Position numbers and translations under genes: made by a program
Shown here: positions 36,739 to 46,589 of the stretch, one piece after another
Layout: the number at the start of each line of letters is the position of its first letter
Numbering within the stretch: position 1 is the stretch's first letter
Assembly: GCA_963969495.1 (NCBI GenBank)
Contig: OZ018330.1
Span: 51,537,348 to 51,601,347 of the forward strand
DNA length: 64,000 nucleotides
Reading direction: 5' to 3'
Source of the DNA: Ceratothoa steindachneri
Lineage: Eukaryota > Arthropoda > Malacostraca > Isopoda > Cymothoidae
The notes under the pieces: generated by a model
Told to the model about the DNA's origin: nothing
The model's database searches: none
Seen by the model: only the letters and a program-made list of their open reading frames with translations

Positions 36739-37969
36739 TTATATCAGTTGCCTGTTGAGTTTGGCAATACTAATGATAAAACGTATGATAAAGTCAATAA
36801 TATAACACCATGTGCATAAACAGCATAAACCAGCATAAGACAGCACGCAGCATAACAACTGACCAGAAATATTTCGCCATTTTCACACTTCTTCCATACT
36901 TCATCTAGTAAACTTACTACATTTTACAGTAAAGAACAAAATCAAATTACTACATACCTGTAAAACAGCACAGGACGAATGATGCACCTAATCAGTTCAG
37001 CAGCTCGGTGGCTACTAGCTACAGCACTTTACGACAGTGTTATATGTAGCCGCGCGGCAGCGCTGACAGGAATCCTCAGGATGGCCCGTCACCTCGGCTC
37101 GTACAGTACCAAGTATGTACTAGGTTAGGATCACGTATAGCGGTGCGAATGTTGGATATTCATTTTAGAATAGATTAAACTTAAAACTTAAAGTGACTCG
37201 AAGTGCTACTTAGTACATAGCTACAACTTAAAGATTGCCAGTATATTTCTTAAATATGAATAATATAATAAAATGGATGGCAATTTTTTTAATTTTATTA
37301 AATTGTTCGTACCAAATTTTCATTAAATTTTAAATTATGTACACCCTCATTTCCAGTTTGTTACCAAATATAGTGGACGTCCTGTTGTGATTAGGCGGCA
37401 CAACATTAAATAAACAAAGCAAAACAAAAATATAAATTAATAATCTTGAAAGAGGAAAATGAGGAACGAGTCTAACCAAAACAAGGAAAGCAAGCTTACC
37501 AATGGCGGGAGTGTCGCTGTTTCGTCTTGCCTGCAAGACTGCTTGTTGTTCGATCCTAAGTTTCAGTATTCACCCTCTCTCAAGAATTATCTTGCATTCT
37601 TGAGGAATATTTTCCTATTAACATGAAAACTGCAGTGCGTGAAGTAAGGGGTCTTCGCATAAACAATTAACGATAACTCTTCTTTGGGATAATTTCCTTC
37701 TATCATTGATAGATGATCACAAAAGACTGACTAAGATTGTTGGAACTATCTTCCATGTAGAATTGACAAGCCCCTTGGTATTAATCAGATTCATTAAAGT
37801 TAGGAGATAAATTTAAAAGTTGCAAGGGAAAATAATTGAAGTTAATTATTTACATTAAATCAGGACAATGACATTAAAGGTTACTGTATAAATTAACAGT
37901 TTCTATAGTCCTGCGGAGCACCAAAAAAAAGTCAGCATGGACGACCAGTTGAGAACTACTGGTCTAAAG

Positions 37970-38890
37970 GCAAGGAAAAAAAACTTATAGAGGAATTCTT
38001 TTGAAATACTGAAAAAAATCCTCCTCGTCATTTAAATTTGCTCTAATAATTTAATTTTGCTTTATTCGTTTGGGGAAGGGGCGTCAGGAGGTAGCTATTT
38101 CCTCCTGCCCTAAATTAAAATTGAAAATCTATTTCAGAAATAAATTCAATAAAACCTTCGAATATACTAAAACTAAAAAATAAAACTACCATGCCTAAAT
38201 CTTAATACATTTTGTAAACTTTACCATTTTTAATTTTTTTAATTAGAAAAGCATTCGAACGAAAAAAAGTCCAGAAAAATTCCAGTTAAATATAGTGTAA
38301 TGGGTTATCTTGGAATATTCGTTCCCTTAGCTAGCATTTATCAAACAAAAGAAGCTTTATCATCATCATCATCACTATCTCTATAATTTAAGAAGGGGAT
38401 TTTTTGGAGTATTTGAATAATAATTTTATCTTAGGTTGGTTTTGACAAAAGTATATTTGAAATTTTTATCAAGGTAATTTCTAAGAATTTCTTTAGAGTT
38501 TGAAAAAACAAAATAGTTTAGTTCAGAAAAAAATAAATATGATTATCCCTAACTCGCCCAGGCAGGAGAAAAACAAGAAAACCAAATAAGAGCCAAATAT
38601 TAAGGAAGCTGACTTTGAACAAAAAGAGGAAGAGCTTGAGTTAGAAGGCTAAGAAATCTGGCTTACCTTAGCTCTTAATTCACACACCATCCAAAAGAAA
38701 AAGATCTCTACAGAGGACGTGGCCGCAAGAGTCAGAAAATGACTCATCAAGTGGTGCTATGATTCTCCAGTTAGCGAGGAGACAACCAAAGCATCTCTCC
38801 TTGCCTGAAAAACAAAACTATACAACGAGAATTTCGGCTCTGTGACCCATTATTATACAAGAAACTAAAGTCTGGCCGTCAAACGGCCAA
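37970..38890. other. Second copy of the foldback family and 5' flank of a LINE
   Basis: Segment 38360-38550 matches 28015-28190 (CTATAATTTAAGAAGGG, AGTATTTGAATAATAATTT and onward). From about 38550 to 38890 the sequence becomes more purine-rich and may be the 5' untranslated or ORF1-end region of the following LINE, but I see no diagnostic motif. Confidence 0.4.
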
Positions 38891-38899
38891 GAATAAGTC

Positions 38900-40586
38900 A
38901 GACCTACAGGATAGCATATAGAAACCGGCTAACCATCTTGGCATATAACGTGCAAAGATGGACAAACAATAAAAACAAGCTGTTCAATATCTACAGAGAA
39001 CTGGATCCAGGTGTTCTTCTGCTGTCAGAAACTAGCATCAAGGACGATGACAGACAGATCTTTGGATACAACGTTATACAAAAGAATTGCACAGGAGAGA
39101 GATTTGACGGAGCGCTAATAACAGTAAAAAATATCTACAATTCAGACAAGGAAACCCAATGGAGGAATCGACATTGTCGGTCATCATAAGGTGCTCTATG
39201 GGCGACATCGAACTGAACGCGGGTTACCAGCCTCCCCGCCGGTCATATCTGCCCTATCATGACCTATACACCCTTTTCACAAAAGAGCACCCACTACTAT
39301 TCGCTGAGGACCTTAACGCCAGGAATGATGCAGCGGGATACTCGACGACAAACTCAAGAGGTAGACTACTCGATCTCTTAACTAGAAGGGGCGTTGCTTA
39401 GTGCATTGGGCCGGACTTTCCCACGTATTTCTACCCAGGGTCAGCCACCAAACCAGATGTCGTGCTCACAAACCCAAACTTCCCTTTTCACCAACTCATC
39501 ACCCCAGGGCCACTAACACCAAGTGATCACTTGCCCATGCTGATCACTATAGCAACTGCCCCTATCCTAGTCCCAGTTACCCCAAGAAAAGACTTCTGGA
39601 ATGCCAATTGGGAAGAATACAGGAGGGCATTCCCAGCGGATATCCCTGATCTGAATGATGCATCTGAAGTAGATCTGAATGAAGAGCTTACTGCTATTAG
39701 CGCCTGCATCTCTAACGCCGATACTATAGCTATCCCCATTACACCACACAAAATTACCATTCCTACAAACCCACACAAGAGAGAGGGGTGCTACAACAAC
39801 GATTCTCCCGCGTCTACGAGACCATCCTCGACATGGGCTACACCAGACCCATGGACTTCCGCTTCGTTCAGTATCTCAGAAGTCAGTTGGATTCCACGGT
39901 AGGATTAGAGCTCAGAAACAAGTGGAATAGAATTATAGAAAAAATTAGACAATGAAAGGAACCTGAAGGCCTTTTGGATGACAATCAACAAATTAAAAGA
40001 GAATGCTTGCTCCCTCGGCCCATCTGCAATCAATCATGAAGGAACTACGGCGATCACTCCCAGCGAGAAAGAGAAGCTGTTCCGCAGAGTCTGGGAAAAG
40101 GTCCTTAAAATCTCTGATGAAGAAGAAGACTTTGACCTAGTCTTTGAGGACCAGGTTCTCGAGTATATGGAAAGGAGAGAAGACAGGTTTGACCCTTATA
40201 GAACCACATGAATCCATCGACTAAAAGGTAACTCTCAGGAAGGAAGGGGAATAACAGAGGAGGAATTATCAAAAGCAATTTCTTCATTCAAGTCTAAAGC
40301 CCCGGGGCTCACCCAAATTACCATCAGGCATTTGAAAGAAGCACCGGAGAGACTTAGGACCAGGCTGCTGAACCTGTTCAACGCATCTCTAGCAATGGGC
40401 TAATTCCCGGATGGACTGAAGACCTCTAAAATGATCTTCATACCCAAACCGGGAAAACCACCAAACCAAGTCATGAATTATAGACCCATCTCACTGCTGG
40501 AGACCATTGGGAAGGTTTTTGAAAAAATCCTCAATGGCAGACTGCCAAAATACCTAGCAGAAAAGAATCTAGTGAACGAAGACTCA
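38900..40586 (+). pseudogene. Jockey-group LINE: endonuclease and N-terminal RT
   Basis: From 38935 the plus strand reads LAYNVQRWTNNKNKLFNIYR then PGVLLLSETSI, the first endonuclease motifs. At 39210 it reads GYQPPRRSYLPYHDLYTLF, FAEDLNARNDAAG (with the GDLNARH region changed to EDLNAR) and GPDFPTYFYPGSATKPDVVL, then PLTPSDHLPMLITI, the SDH catalytic motif. RT begins at about 40290 (FKSKAPGLTQITIRHLKEAP) and continues MIFIPKPGKPPNQVMNYRPI and SLLETIGKVFEKILNGRLP to NEDSY at 40586. There the PLE cuts in. Stops at 39400 and frame changes near 39190 and 39790 show decay. The C-terminal end is found beyond the PLE at 42721-43134. Confidence 0.75.
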
Positions 40587-42299
40587 TATTTACTCGAAAC
40601 ACATTGTCAGAGAGACATAATTCAACTAAATCGATAAATTTACTCGTAGAAATGGGAAGATCCAAATCAAGTCTAGGCATGATTTCCCGCAGAAGGCCCA
40701 TGGTTTGGTTCTTGGGAACTTTGGTAAACAAAGAGTTTACATCAAAGCTCACAAGTTTCCCATCCGGTAATTGCAAGTGGTTGAGGCGGCCAACGAAATA
40801 TTGAGTGTTCATAATGTGTGCAGATGAAATTCTTCCAACTGATGGAGATAAATGCTTGGCGAGCCATTTGGAGAGCTTATAAGTGGGAGAAAACTTGTGA
40901 GCTTTGATGTAAACTCTTTGTTTACCAAAGTTCCGGTTGACCAAACCATGGGCCTTCTGCGGGAAATCATGCCTAGACTTGATTTGGATCTTCCCATTTC
41001 TACGAGTAAATGTATCGATTTAGTTGAATTATGTCTCTCTGACAATGTGTTTCGAGTAAATAATGAGTTTTTATAGACAAATATTTGGCCTTAGCATGGG
41101 AAATAGTTTATCTCCGATATTGGCATGCCTCTTCATGGAATATTTTGAGACTGAACTCCTTCCCACAATTTCTCCCCCTAACTTTATATGGTTAAGGTAC
41201 ATTGACGATGTATTTTCTGTATGGCCTAATGGCCATGATTTTGATACCTTTTTTAATAATTTGAATAATTTGCATGTCTCCATCAAATTTAAATATTAAT
41301 GGGAATATGATAATAGATTACCCTTTTTAGATGTCCTCATTAATAAAGACCACCATGAATTAAAACTTGACATTTATAGGAAACCAACCCACTCGAATGC
41401 CTATATACATTATATTTCGTTTCACGATAATACTGTTAAAAAATCGGTAATTTCTAACCTTTTCCTTAGAGCATACAAAATATGTCATCCTTCCTATTTA
41501 GATGAAGAAATTGTCATTATCAGGGCCATTTTTTCTAATTTGTATTACCCCGATTGGTTCATATCGTCTGCCCATTTTTCAGCTAGGGAAACATTCTATG
41601 GTAATAAGCCTTCCCGCACCAATGACTTCAACAAATGTATAACATTGCCATTTAATAATAAATTAAATAGTTTAAAGGACATATTTGGAAAAGCGGGTAT
41701 TAATCTAGCCTTTAAATATAACAATCCCTTAAACCAATTGATGATTGCCAGGAAACCCAAAGAACATCATAACATAGGAGTATATGCAATACCATGCAAA
41801 GATTGCCATAAAGTTTATATAGGTGAAACGGGGAGAAATCTAGACAAGAGATTGTATGAACACAAAAGAGATATTAGAGTGGGCAGCGAAAGCAGTGGAA
41901 TATTCTGCCATGTTAGAGACTTGAATGATTCGATCAATTTCAATGGAAGTAAAATGGTATTTAAATCGGCTAACTACGTTAAGAGAAGAATCGTAGAATT
42001 AAGCTTGATATCGTCAGTTCCTAATTTGAATCTATCTGATGGTCATTTTTTTTTTAATCCTGTAATAAGAAAGCAAATAAACAAAATAGTAAAATGTCAG
42101 CCCTTCAATATGTTTAGGCCCAACCCTCCCCCTCCCCAGATTAGCCACAATTAGGGGATTGGGGGAAAAGAGGGGATCTTTCACGACCTGACCCTGTGTT
42201 ATTATGTTTGTATGCACTTTTCTTATATTTTCTATCCAGTGTCAGTTGAAAAAGGGTGTGAGATACACCGAAACTGTTCTGAATGTGGTTTAATTCCTC
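40587..42299 (+). mobile_element. Best-preserved Penelope-like element, with 5' inverted segment
   Basis: Plus-strand RT begins near 40885 (LVSFDVNSLFTKVPVDQTMG) and continues through FGLSMGNSLSPILACLFMEY and WLRYIDDVFSVW (catalytic YIDD, about 41200). It then reads LPFLDVLINKDHHELKLDIY and RKPTHSNAYIHYISFHDN. The GIY-YIG nuclease follows at 41775-41890: GVYAIPCKDCHKVYIGETGR, KRLYEHKRDIR, with GIY, CxxC, YIG and Arg present. The protein ends at a TAG at 42152-42154. Only two lesions are seen: one extra T near 41066 and an in-frame TAA at 41297-41299. The left part, 40587-40766, is an inverted copy of 40885-41060 separated by a 118-bp spacer. The tail reaches (TA)n at 42300. The element sits inside the Jockey LINE. 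Confidence 0.85.
42246..42274 (+). other. Hammerhead-like motif in PLE tail
   Basis: TTGAAAAAG, then a GGTGT/ACACC hairpin with a GAGAT loop, then CGAAAC. The hairpin is strong, but the first core box is degenerate (TTGAAAA for CTGANGA). Confidence 0.4.
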
Positions 42300-42501
<202 letters not shown>

Positions 42502-42720
42502 TAAAAACAAAAGTTAAAAGAATAAGAAAGAGTTCATAAAATAACAAAAGAAGAAAAACCAATGGAGATGGCCTGTTCACCGGGCACCTAAACTACTAAT
42601 CTAATACTTCCTTCCTTTCTGCACTATTTCCCCCCCCCCCCTATATTTTTAGCTAATCACCCCCTCTTTTTCCCCATAACCTCTAGAAAAGAAAAAAAAG
42701 AAGAATGAAGGAAGAACAGG

Positions 42721-43134
42721 GTGAATCCGATGCCTGACCTATTGTACAATCTAAGAGGGTTAGGCATGAAAAATAAAAGAAAATTCTATCTTGCACTAGG
42801 AAGAGAGGTACTACTATACCCGCCAACCCCTATCAACGGTGAAACAAGGACCAAAAAATTGGAACTCCAGAAAATACAAAATAAAGCTCCTTACCTAATC
42901 ACCAACACACGTAGGAGAGAGAGGAGAAGACTACAAGATCCACACCAAGAAGAAGGATTAGAAACGTTCAATATCAACATCAGGAACAGAGCGGAGAAAA
43001 AAGAGAGGGAGATAGACGATCTACCCCCGATATTTGCAGAGCACACAAACACCAGAGCTGGAGTCCAATTTAACACTCGATTTCCCAGCGGCAGACAACA
43101 CCTGAGAATCGAGGAGGTTCCCATGTTTGCTTAA
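42721..43134 (+). pseudogene. Jockey-group LINE, C-terminal end
   Basis: An open frame with LELQKIQNKAPYLITNTRRR and then LETFNINIRNRAEKKEREID resembles the end of Jockey-type RT proteins, where KLQxxQNKxLRxIT is followed by a DLxIxTIxExI segment. It lies downstream of the PLE insertion in the orientation of 38900-40586, so it is probably the 3' end of the same LINE with the middle lost. It ends in TAA at 43132-43134. Confidence 0.55.
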
Positions 43135-44080
43135 GTAGAAATTCAAAACGAGATAAGGAACAAGCATAACGATATAAAGATATTTACCTGACTATATACA
43201 AACCCAACTAACGAAATAACCAACCAAGACACCAGATTGATACCCTAATAAGACAACCGAATTTAAACAACCTAAATAGGAAGAAACAACCGATTAAGGA
43301 GACAACACAGATCAAGTGTAAACAGAAATAATGCAAACAAAATTGACTAAAAGTGTAATAAGTGAACTATATTAAAAAGTTCAACAAAAATGATAGTGAA
43401 GTGGAAGTTAATAGTAAAACAAGTGAACAAAGTGAAACTAAAGTAAAAAAGTGATAACAACAAGAGAAAGTAAAACAAAGTAAGGAAAGTAAAAACAAGT
43501 AACATAACAATACATAAAAAAAGCTCAGGGCCAAAATAACTCAAAACGGCATGAATACTACAATAACCACATGAATGAAAGATGAAAAGAATAAAGGAAC
43601 AGAGATTAGGCGGTCCTCCCGCTTCTGTATGAGGAACATAGGTGCTAAAGTGTGAGAAAGGAAGTAAGCATGATGAATGATGAGTAAAGGCATGATGGTG
43701 GTTCGGGATCCATGTTAATCAGCAGGTCCCCCTTGTCCCTCGGGCAAGGGTATTTCACCCTTTCCACCTTTGACTACCAAGGTTGCTCAATCTGCCTCCT
43801 CACCAATCTGTCTTCTTTTAACTCAAAACTTTCCGTCTCCCACAGCTATAAACCCTCTTCTAAAGTTTGTTCCGGACTTCCCATTAAACACTTCACCATC
43901 GGTTAACTTGAACTGAGAGTCAGAAGTGTGGGGAGTTTCTCCAGGAGCAAGTCGGCCGCGGGCCTCCTCCTCTTCTGTGCCCCCCTCCCCCCGATCGTGG
44001 GAAGGGTACAGAAGGGAGGAGTAACCGCGAGCCGTACCTTTTCTCCCCCTAAAAAATTAAAATAAATTCCATTTCTGTTC
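43135..44080. other. No gene; purine-rich then GC-richer segment
   Basis: 43160-43520 is A-rich with recurring GTGAA/AAGTAAAA words, possibly the LINE 3' untranslated region. 43700-44070 is pyrimidine-rich and GC-richer but carries no motif I can name. Confidence 0.3.
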
Positions 44081-44085
44081 ATTCC

Positions 44086-44112
44086 CTGAAGATGACCTAA
44101 CATGGTCGAAAG
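44086..44112 (+). other. Hammerhead-like motif, isolated
   Basis: CTGAAGAT, then a GACC/GGTC hairpin, then GAAAG. The first core box is the canonical CUGANGA. No PLE protein lies directly upstream. It is followed by about 180 bases and then (CA)n(TA)n, as for other PLE tails here. Confidence 0.4.
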
Positions 44113-44276
44113 ACGTTTAGGAATAAAGAATGTCATTCGCTGGTGTTTTTTCTCGTCTCGAAGACCCGTTAAAATACTTGTAAGAAATATTAAGAAAATA
44201 CAAGTTAAAATTAATTACGCTGCCACAGCTGTGGACTTCAATAGAACATGCATACAACATGGCCTTTTACCTAATT

Positions 44277-44277
<1 letters not shown>

Positions 44278-44362
<85 letters not shown>
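44278..44362. repeat. (CA)n-(TA)n microsatellite
   Basis: A short CA run (about 44278-44296) passes into TA repeats to 44362. Confidence 0.95.
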
Positions 44363-44368
<6 letters not shown>

Positions 44369-44403
44369 TGTAGCTCAGGATATATTATTTGAAAAAATTC
44401 TTT

Positions 44404-44440
44404 CTTAGCTCTCAGACTCATACTAGAGTCCTTCATTACA
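44404..44440 (-). other. Hammerhead-like motif in inverted PLE terminus
   Basis: The minus strand reads TGTAATGAAG, a GGACTC/GAGTCT hairpin of six pairs, then GAGAGC in place of GAAAGC. It is the strongest stem II of the set but has a damaged GAAA box. Confidence 0.35.
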
Positions 44441-44743
44441 GGTGTTGACATTGGTTAATATCGATTAAAATGGAGTGAACCTCATGTGCACGACGTGAAA
44501 TATCTAGTGTGTGGTCGGTGAAGTCACACTCATCCTCGATAAGGAGGAAAGCCCGTGGTAAGGGTACAACCCCCCCCAAAAAAAAAAAAATTTGTTGCAG
44601 CTCATAAACTCACATTAATGAGATAGGTGACCTCATCGGTGTTCCTTTCTTCTGGTGATATAATTTAAGAAAATTGCCGCGAAAAAAAGGTCGGGAGTTT
44701 TGAGGTTCACTCAATCTTGGTCAATGCTACGCAACGTCAATAC

Positions 44744-44779
44744 CTCAGATGAAGGACCCTAGTTTGTGTCTGAAAGCTA
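44744..44779 (+). other. Hammerhead-like motif in PLE terminus
   Basis: CTCAGATGAAGGAC, a loop, then GTCTGAAAGC. This is the mirror partner of 44404-44440. The first core box reads CAGATGA instead of CTGATGA. Confidence 0.4.
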
Positions 44780-45454
44780 ATGCTCAGAAAGAAGAATAAA
44801 AACCTTAAACCCAGTTTTATATTTTTTCACTTGCGAAATTTAAAAAACTTTGGAAAAAAGTGTTTAAAGAAGGTATATTTTCTTTGATGAAAAAAAAATA
44901 TAAACAACTGGAACTAAGTAGGATGCCAGTATAGATCTAATGCCTATACTGCCTCTCACTTATTTCCAATTCATAAGGTCGCAAAATACTTAGTTAGTCT
45001 ACTCGCCTCATTAGCCCAGAACCAGTTTAACATGGAAATAATTATCCCTATGTTCAAAAACTCCCTCCAATTATTTCCTCTCAATTCCTTGTAAGTTATG
45101 ATGTATCTTCCTATTTCACAAACGTACCCATTGATCAAACCATAGAAATTATCTTCTAGCCTATTTTTCACAATTGTAGACAATTTCATATCTTTTTACG
45201 TGTGAAATTTAAACAACTTTGGAAATAGTGTTTTAAAAAGCTATGCTTTCTTTTGACGGAATTTTTTTTAGAAACAACTGGATGACTTAGCTATAGGTTT
45301 TCCCATTGGTCTCGTTGCCGCAGATATTTTCATGATGTACTTTGAAAAAGGCCTATTCCTAAATTGTCCTTCTTCCTTTAAACCCCACTTTGTTACCGAA
45401 GATATGTAGATGATTCCCTGGTAATATTTAATAAGCAGGATCAAACAGCTAAAT

Positions 45455-45663
45455 TGTTATATGTTCACCCTTCCTCATTTATATTTGTTCATATGTATTC
45501 ATGTTACTAATAATTTGTTTTATTTCTTTTCTAGATGTATTATGAATATGGTTGATTAAACCATTTAAAAAGGGGCAGTTTGAATATACCTTACTTCTCA
45601 GTTCTTTCATTACAATAAAAGCTTGTAAGGTAGCTATGCTCATCACTACTTATAACTATTATA
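45455..45663 (+). repeat. 5' LTR of Gypsy element
   Basis: Begins TGTTATATGTTCACCC and matches the 3' LTR through a TTCCTCATTTATAT block, TAGATGTATTATGAATAT, a TAAAAAGGGGCA segment and CTTATAACTATTATA. It contains an ATTAAA/AATAAA-type signal near 45615. Confidence 0.8.
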
Positions 45664-45681
45664 GCAATTTAATCAACTATT

Positions 45682-46583
45682 ATGGGTAAAGTCATACGAC
45701 TTGAGAAGTTTGATGTACCTACTTCGGATCCTCACGCTGGCAAATTATGGAAGCTTTGGTATAGAAATTTCTGCTACTTTCTTTCTACAATATCTTATCA
45801 TTCTCCAGACAAGTTAGAATACTCTACTTGTACAATAGTCCTCATGTTGCGGATGTAATAGAGGGTTGTGCTGATTATTCGAAGGCTATTGAATTGTTGC
45901 AAGCTGTCTATATTAAGGTTCCCAGTGAAATTCATGCCAGACATTTGCTTTCTACTCGAATTCAACTTCCAGAAGAATCAATTGACCAGTACATTAAAGC
46001 TCTCAATTGCCTTGCTATGGATTGCAACTTTCAGAATGTTACTGCTGCAGTCTACCGTGATGAGAGTATCAGGGATTCCTTCATACGAGTGTAAAATCTT
46101 CGAGCATTCATGCACGACTCCTTGAGAATAAAAAGCTTACATAAACCGATGCTAATCAACAAGCTCGAGCATTAGAAAAAAACATTGCTGAGATCTGAAT
46201 CATACTTAGTTACTCCCGGTCATGTATCTGCTAGTGTGGCAGCTGTTCCTGGTACATCTATTACCTCTAGTAATAAAGGAGAATGTGAAGAAGATAGCCT
46301 TCTACTTACAGCAGCTGTTTCAAAATATATTTCTAAAATGAAGCAAACATGCTACAATTGTGGTGGTCGTCGAAATCCTGAGGATGGCCGAACACATTGT
46401 CCAGCTCGTGATGTAATATCTCTTAAATGTGTGAAGCTCGGGCATTTTGCAAAAGTTTGTAAGTCAAAATCTAAACGTCCTGTTTCACTATCTTCTGCCA
46501 CGCTTGCTTTCATCTGTGCTACCAGCGGCTTGCTGTTGCCTACTGTTCCTGTTCGATTGAACGGAAATCATCAGTTACTTTAA
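45682..46583 (+). pseudogene. Gypsy gag with zinc knuckle, broken
   Basis: Begins at the ATG at 45682 (MGKVIRLEKFDVP), shifts frame near 45830 and continues AIELLQAVYIKVPSEIHARH and EESIDQYIKALNCLAMDCNF. This is the conserved Gag block of metazoan Gypsy elements with YARHLLATRRQxxxESxDQY. After another break the nucleocapsid part has CYNCGG...HC and LKCVKLGHFAKVC, two knuckles of which the second lacks its first Cys. Confidence 0.75.
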
Positions 46584-46589
46584 GGTCTG

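Larger units (their letters stand above)
33776..37961 (-). mobile_element. ZBED-type hAT transposon, nearly full length, with nested mariner
   Basis: The left end is CAGTGGTTCTCAACTCGT. The right end reverse-complements to CAGTAGTTCTCAACTGG. Flanking 8-mers GCCTAAAG (33768-33775) and GTCTAAAG (37962-37969) differ by one base, an 8-bp hAT target duplication. The 4.2-kb interior encodes a broken transposase on the minus strand (34028-36738), interrupted by a mariner at 35378-36309. Confidence 0.85.
44404..45454 (+). mobile_element. Penelope-like element: inverted terminal segments plus RT fragment
   Basis: Segments 44404-44490 and 44698-44790 are inverted copies of one another (gaggttcact, tcaatacct/tcaacacct, gaaggac-ct-agt). 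These are probably two PLE terminal repeats in opposite orientation. RT coding follows on the plus strand: AKYLVSLLASLAQNQFNM (about 44980), LVSYDVSSYFTNVPIDQTIE (about 45090), QLDDLAIGFPIGLVAADIFM (about 45270) and YRRYVDDSLVIFNKQDQTAK (about 45400, catalytic YVDD). Segments 44829-44915 and 45196-45285 are similar to each other, an internal duplication around a KFKQLWK coding stretch. The copy is cut at 45455 by the LTR retrotransposon, and no continuation was found after 50073. Confidence 0.75.

Noticed and set aside
43347..43544. Hydrophobic minus-strand open frame of 65 codons
   Set aside because: It arises from purine-rich, low-complexity DNA on the other strand.
44086..44140. Fully functional hammerhead ribozyme at 44086
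   Set aside because: Core boxes and stem II are present, but I could not pair stem III and place a valid NUH cleavage triplet together.
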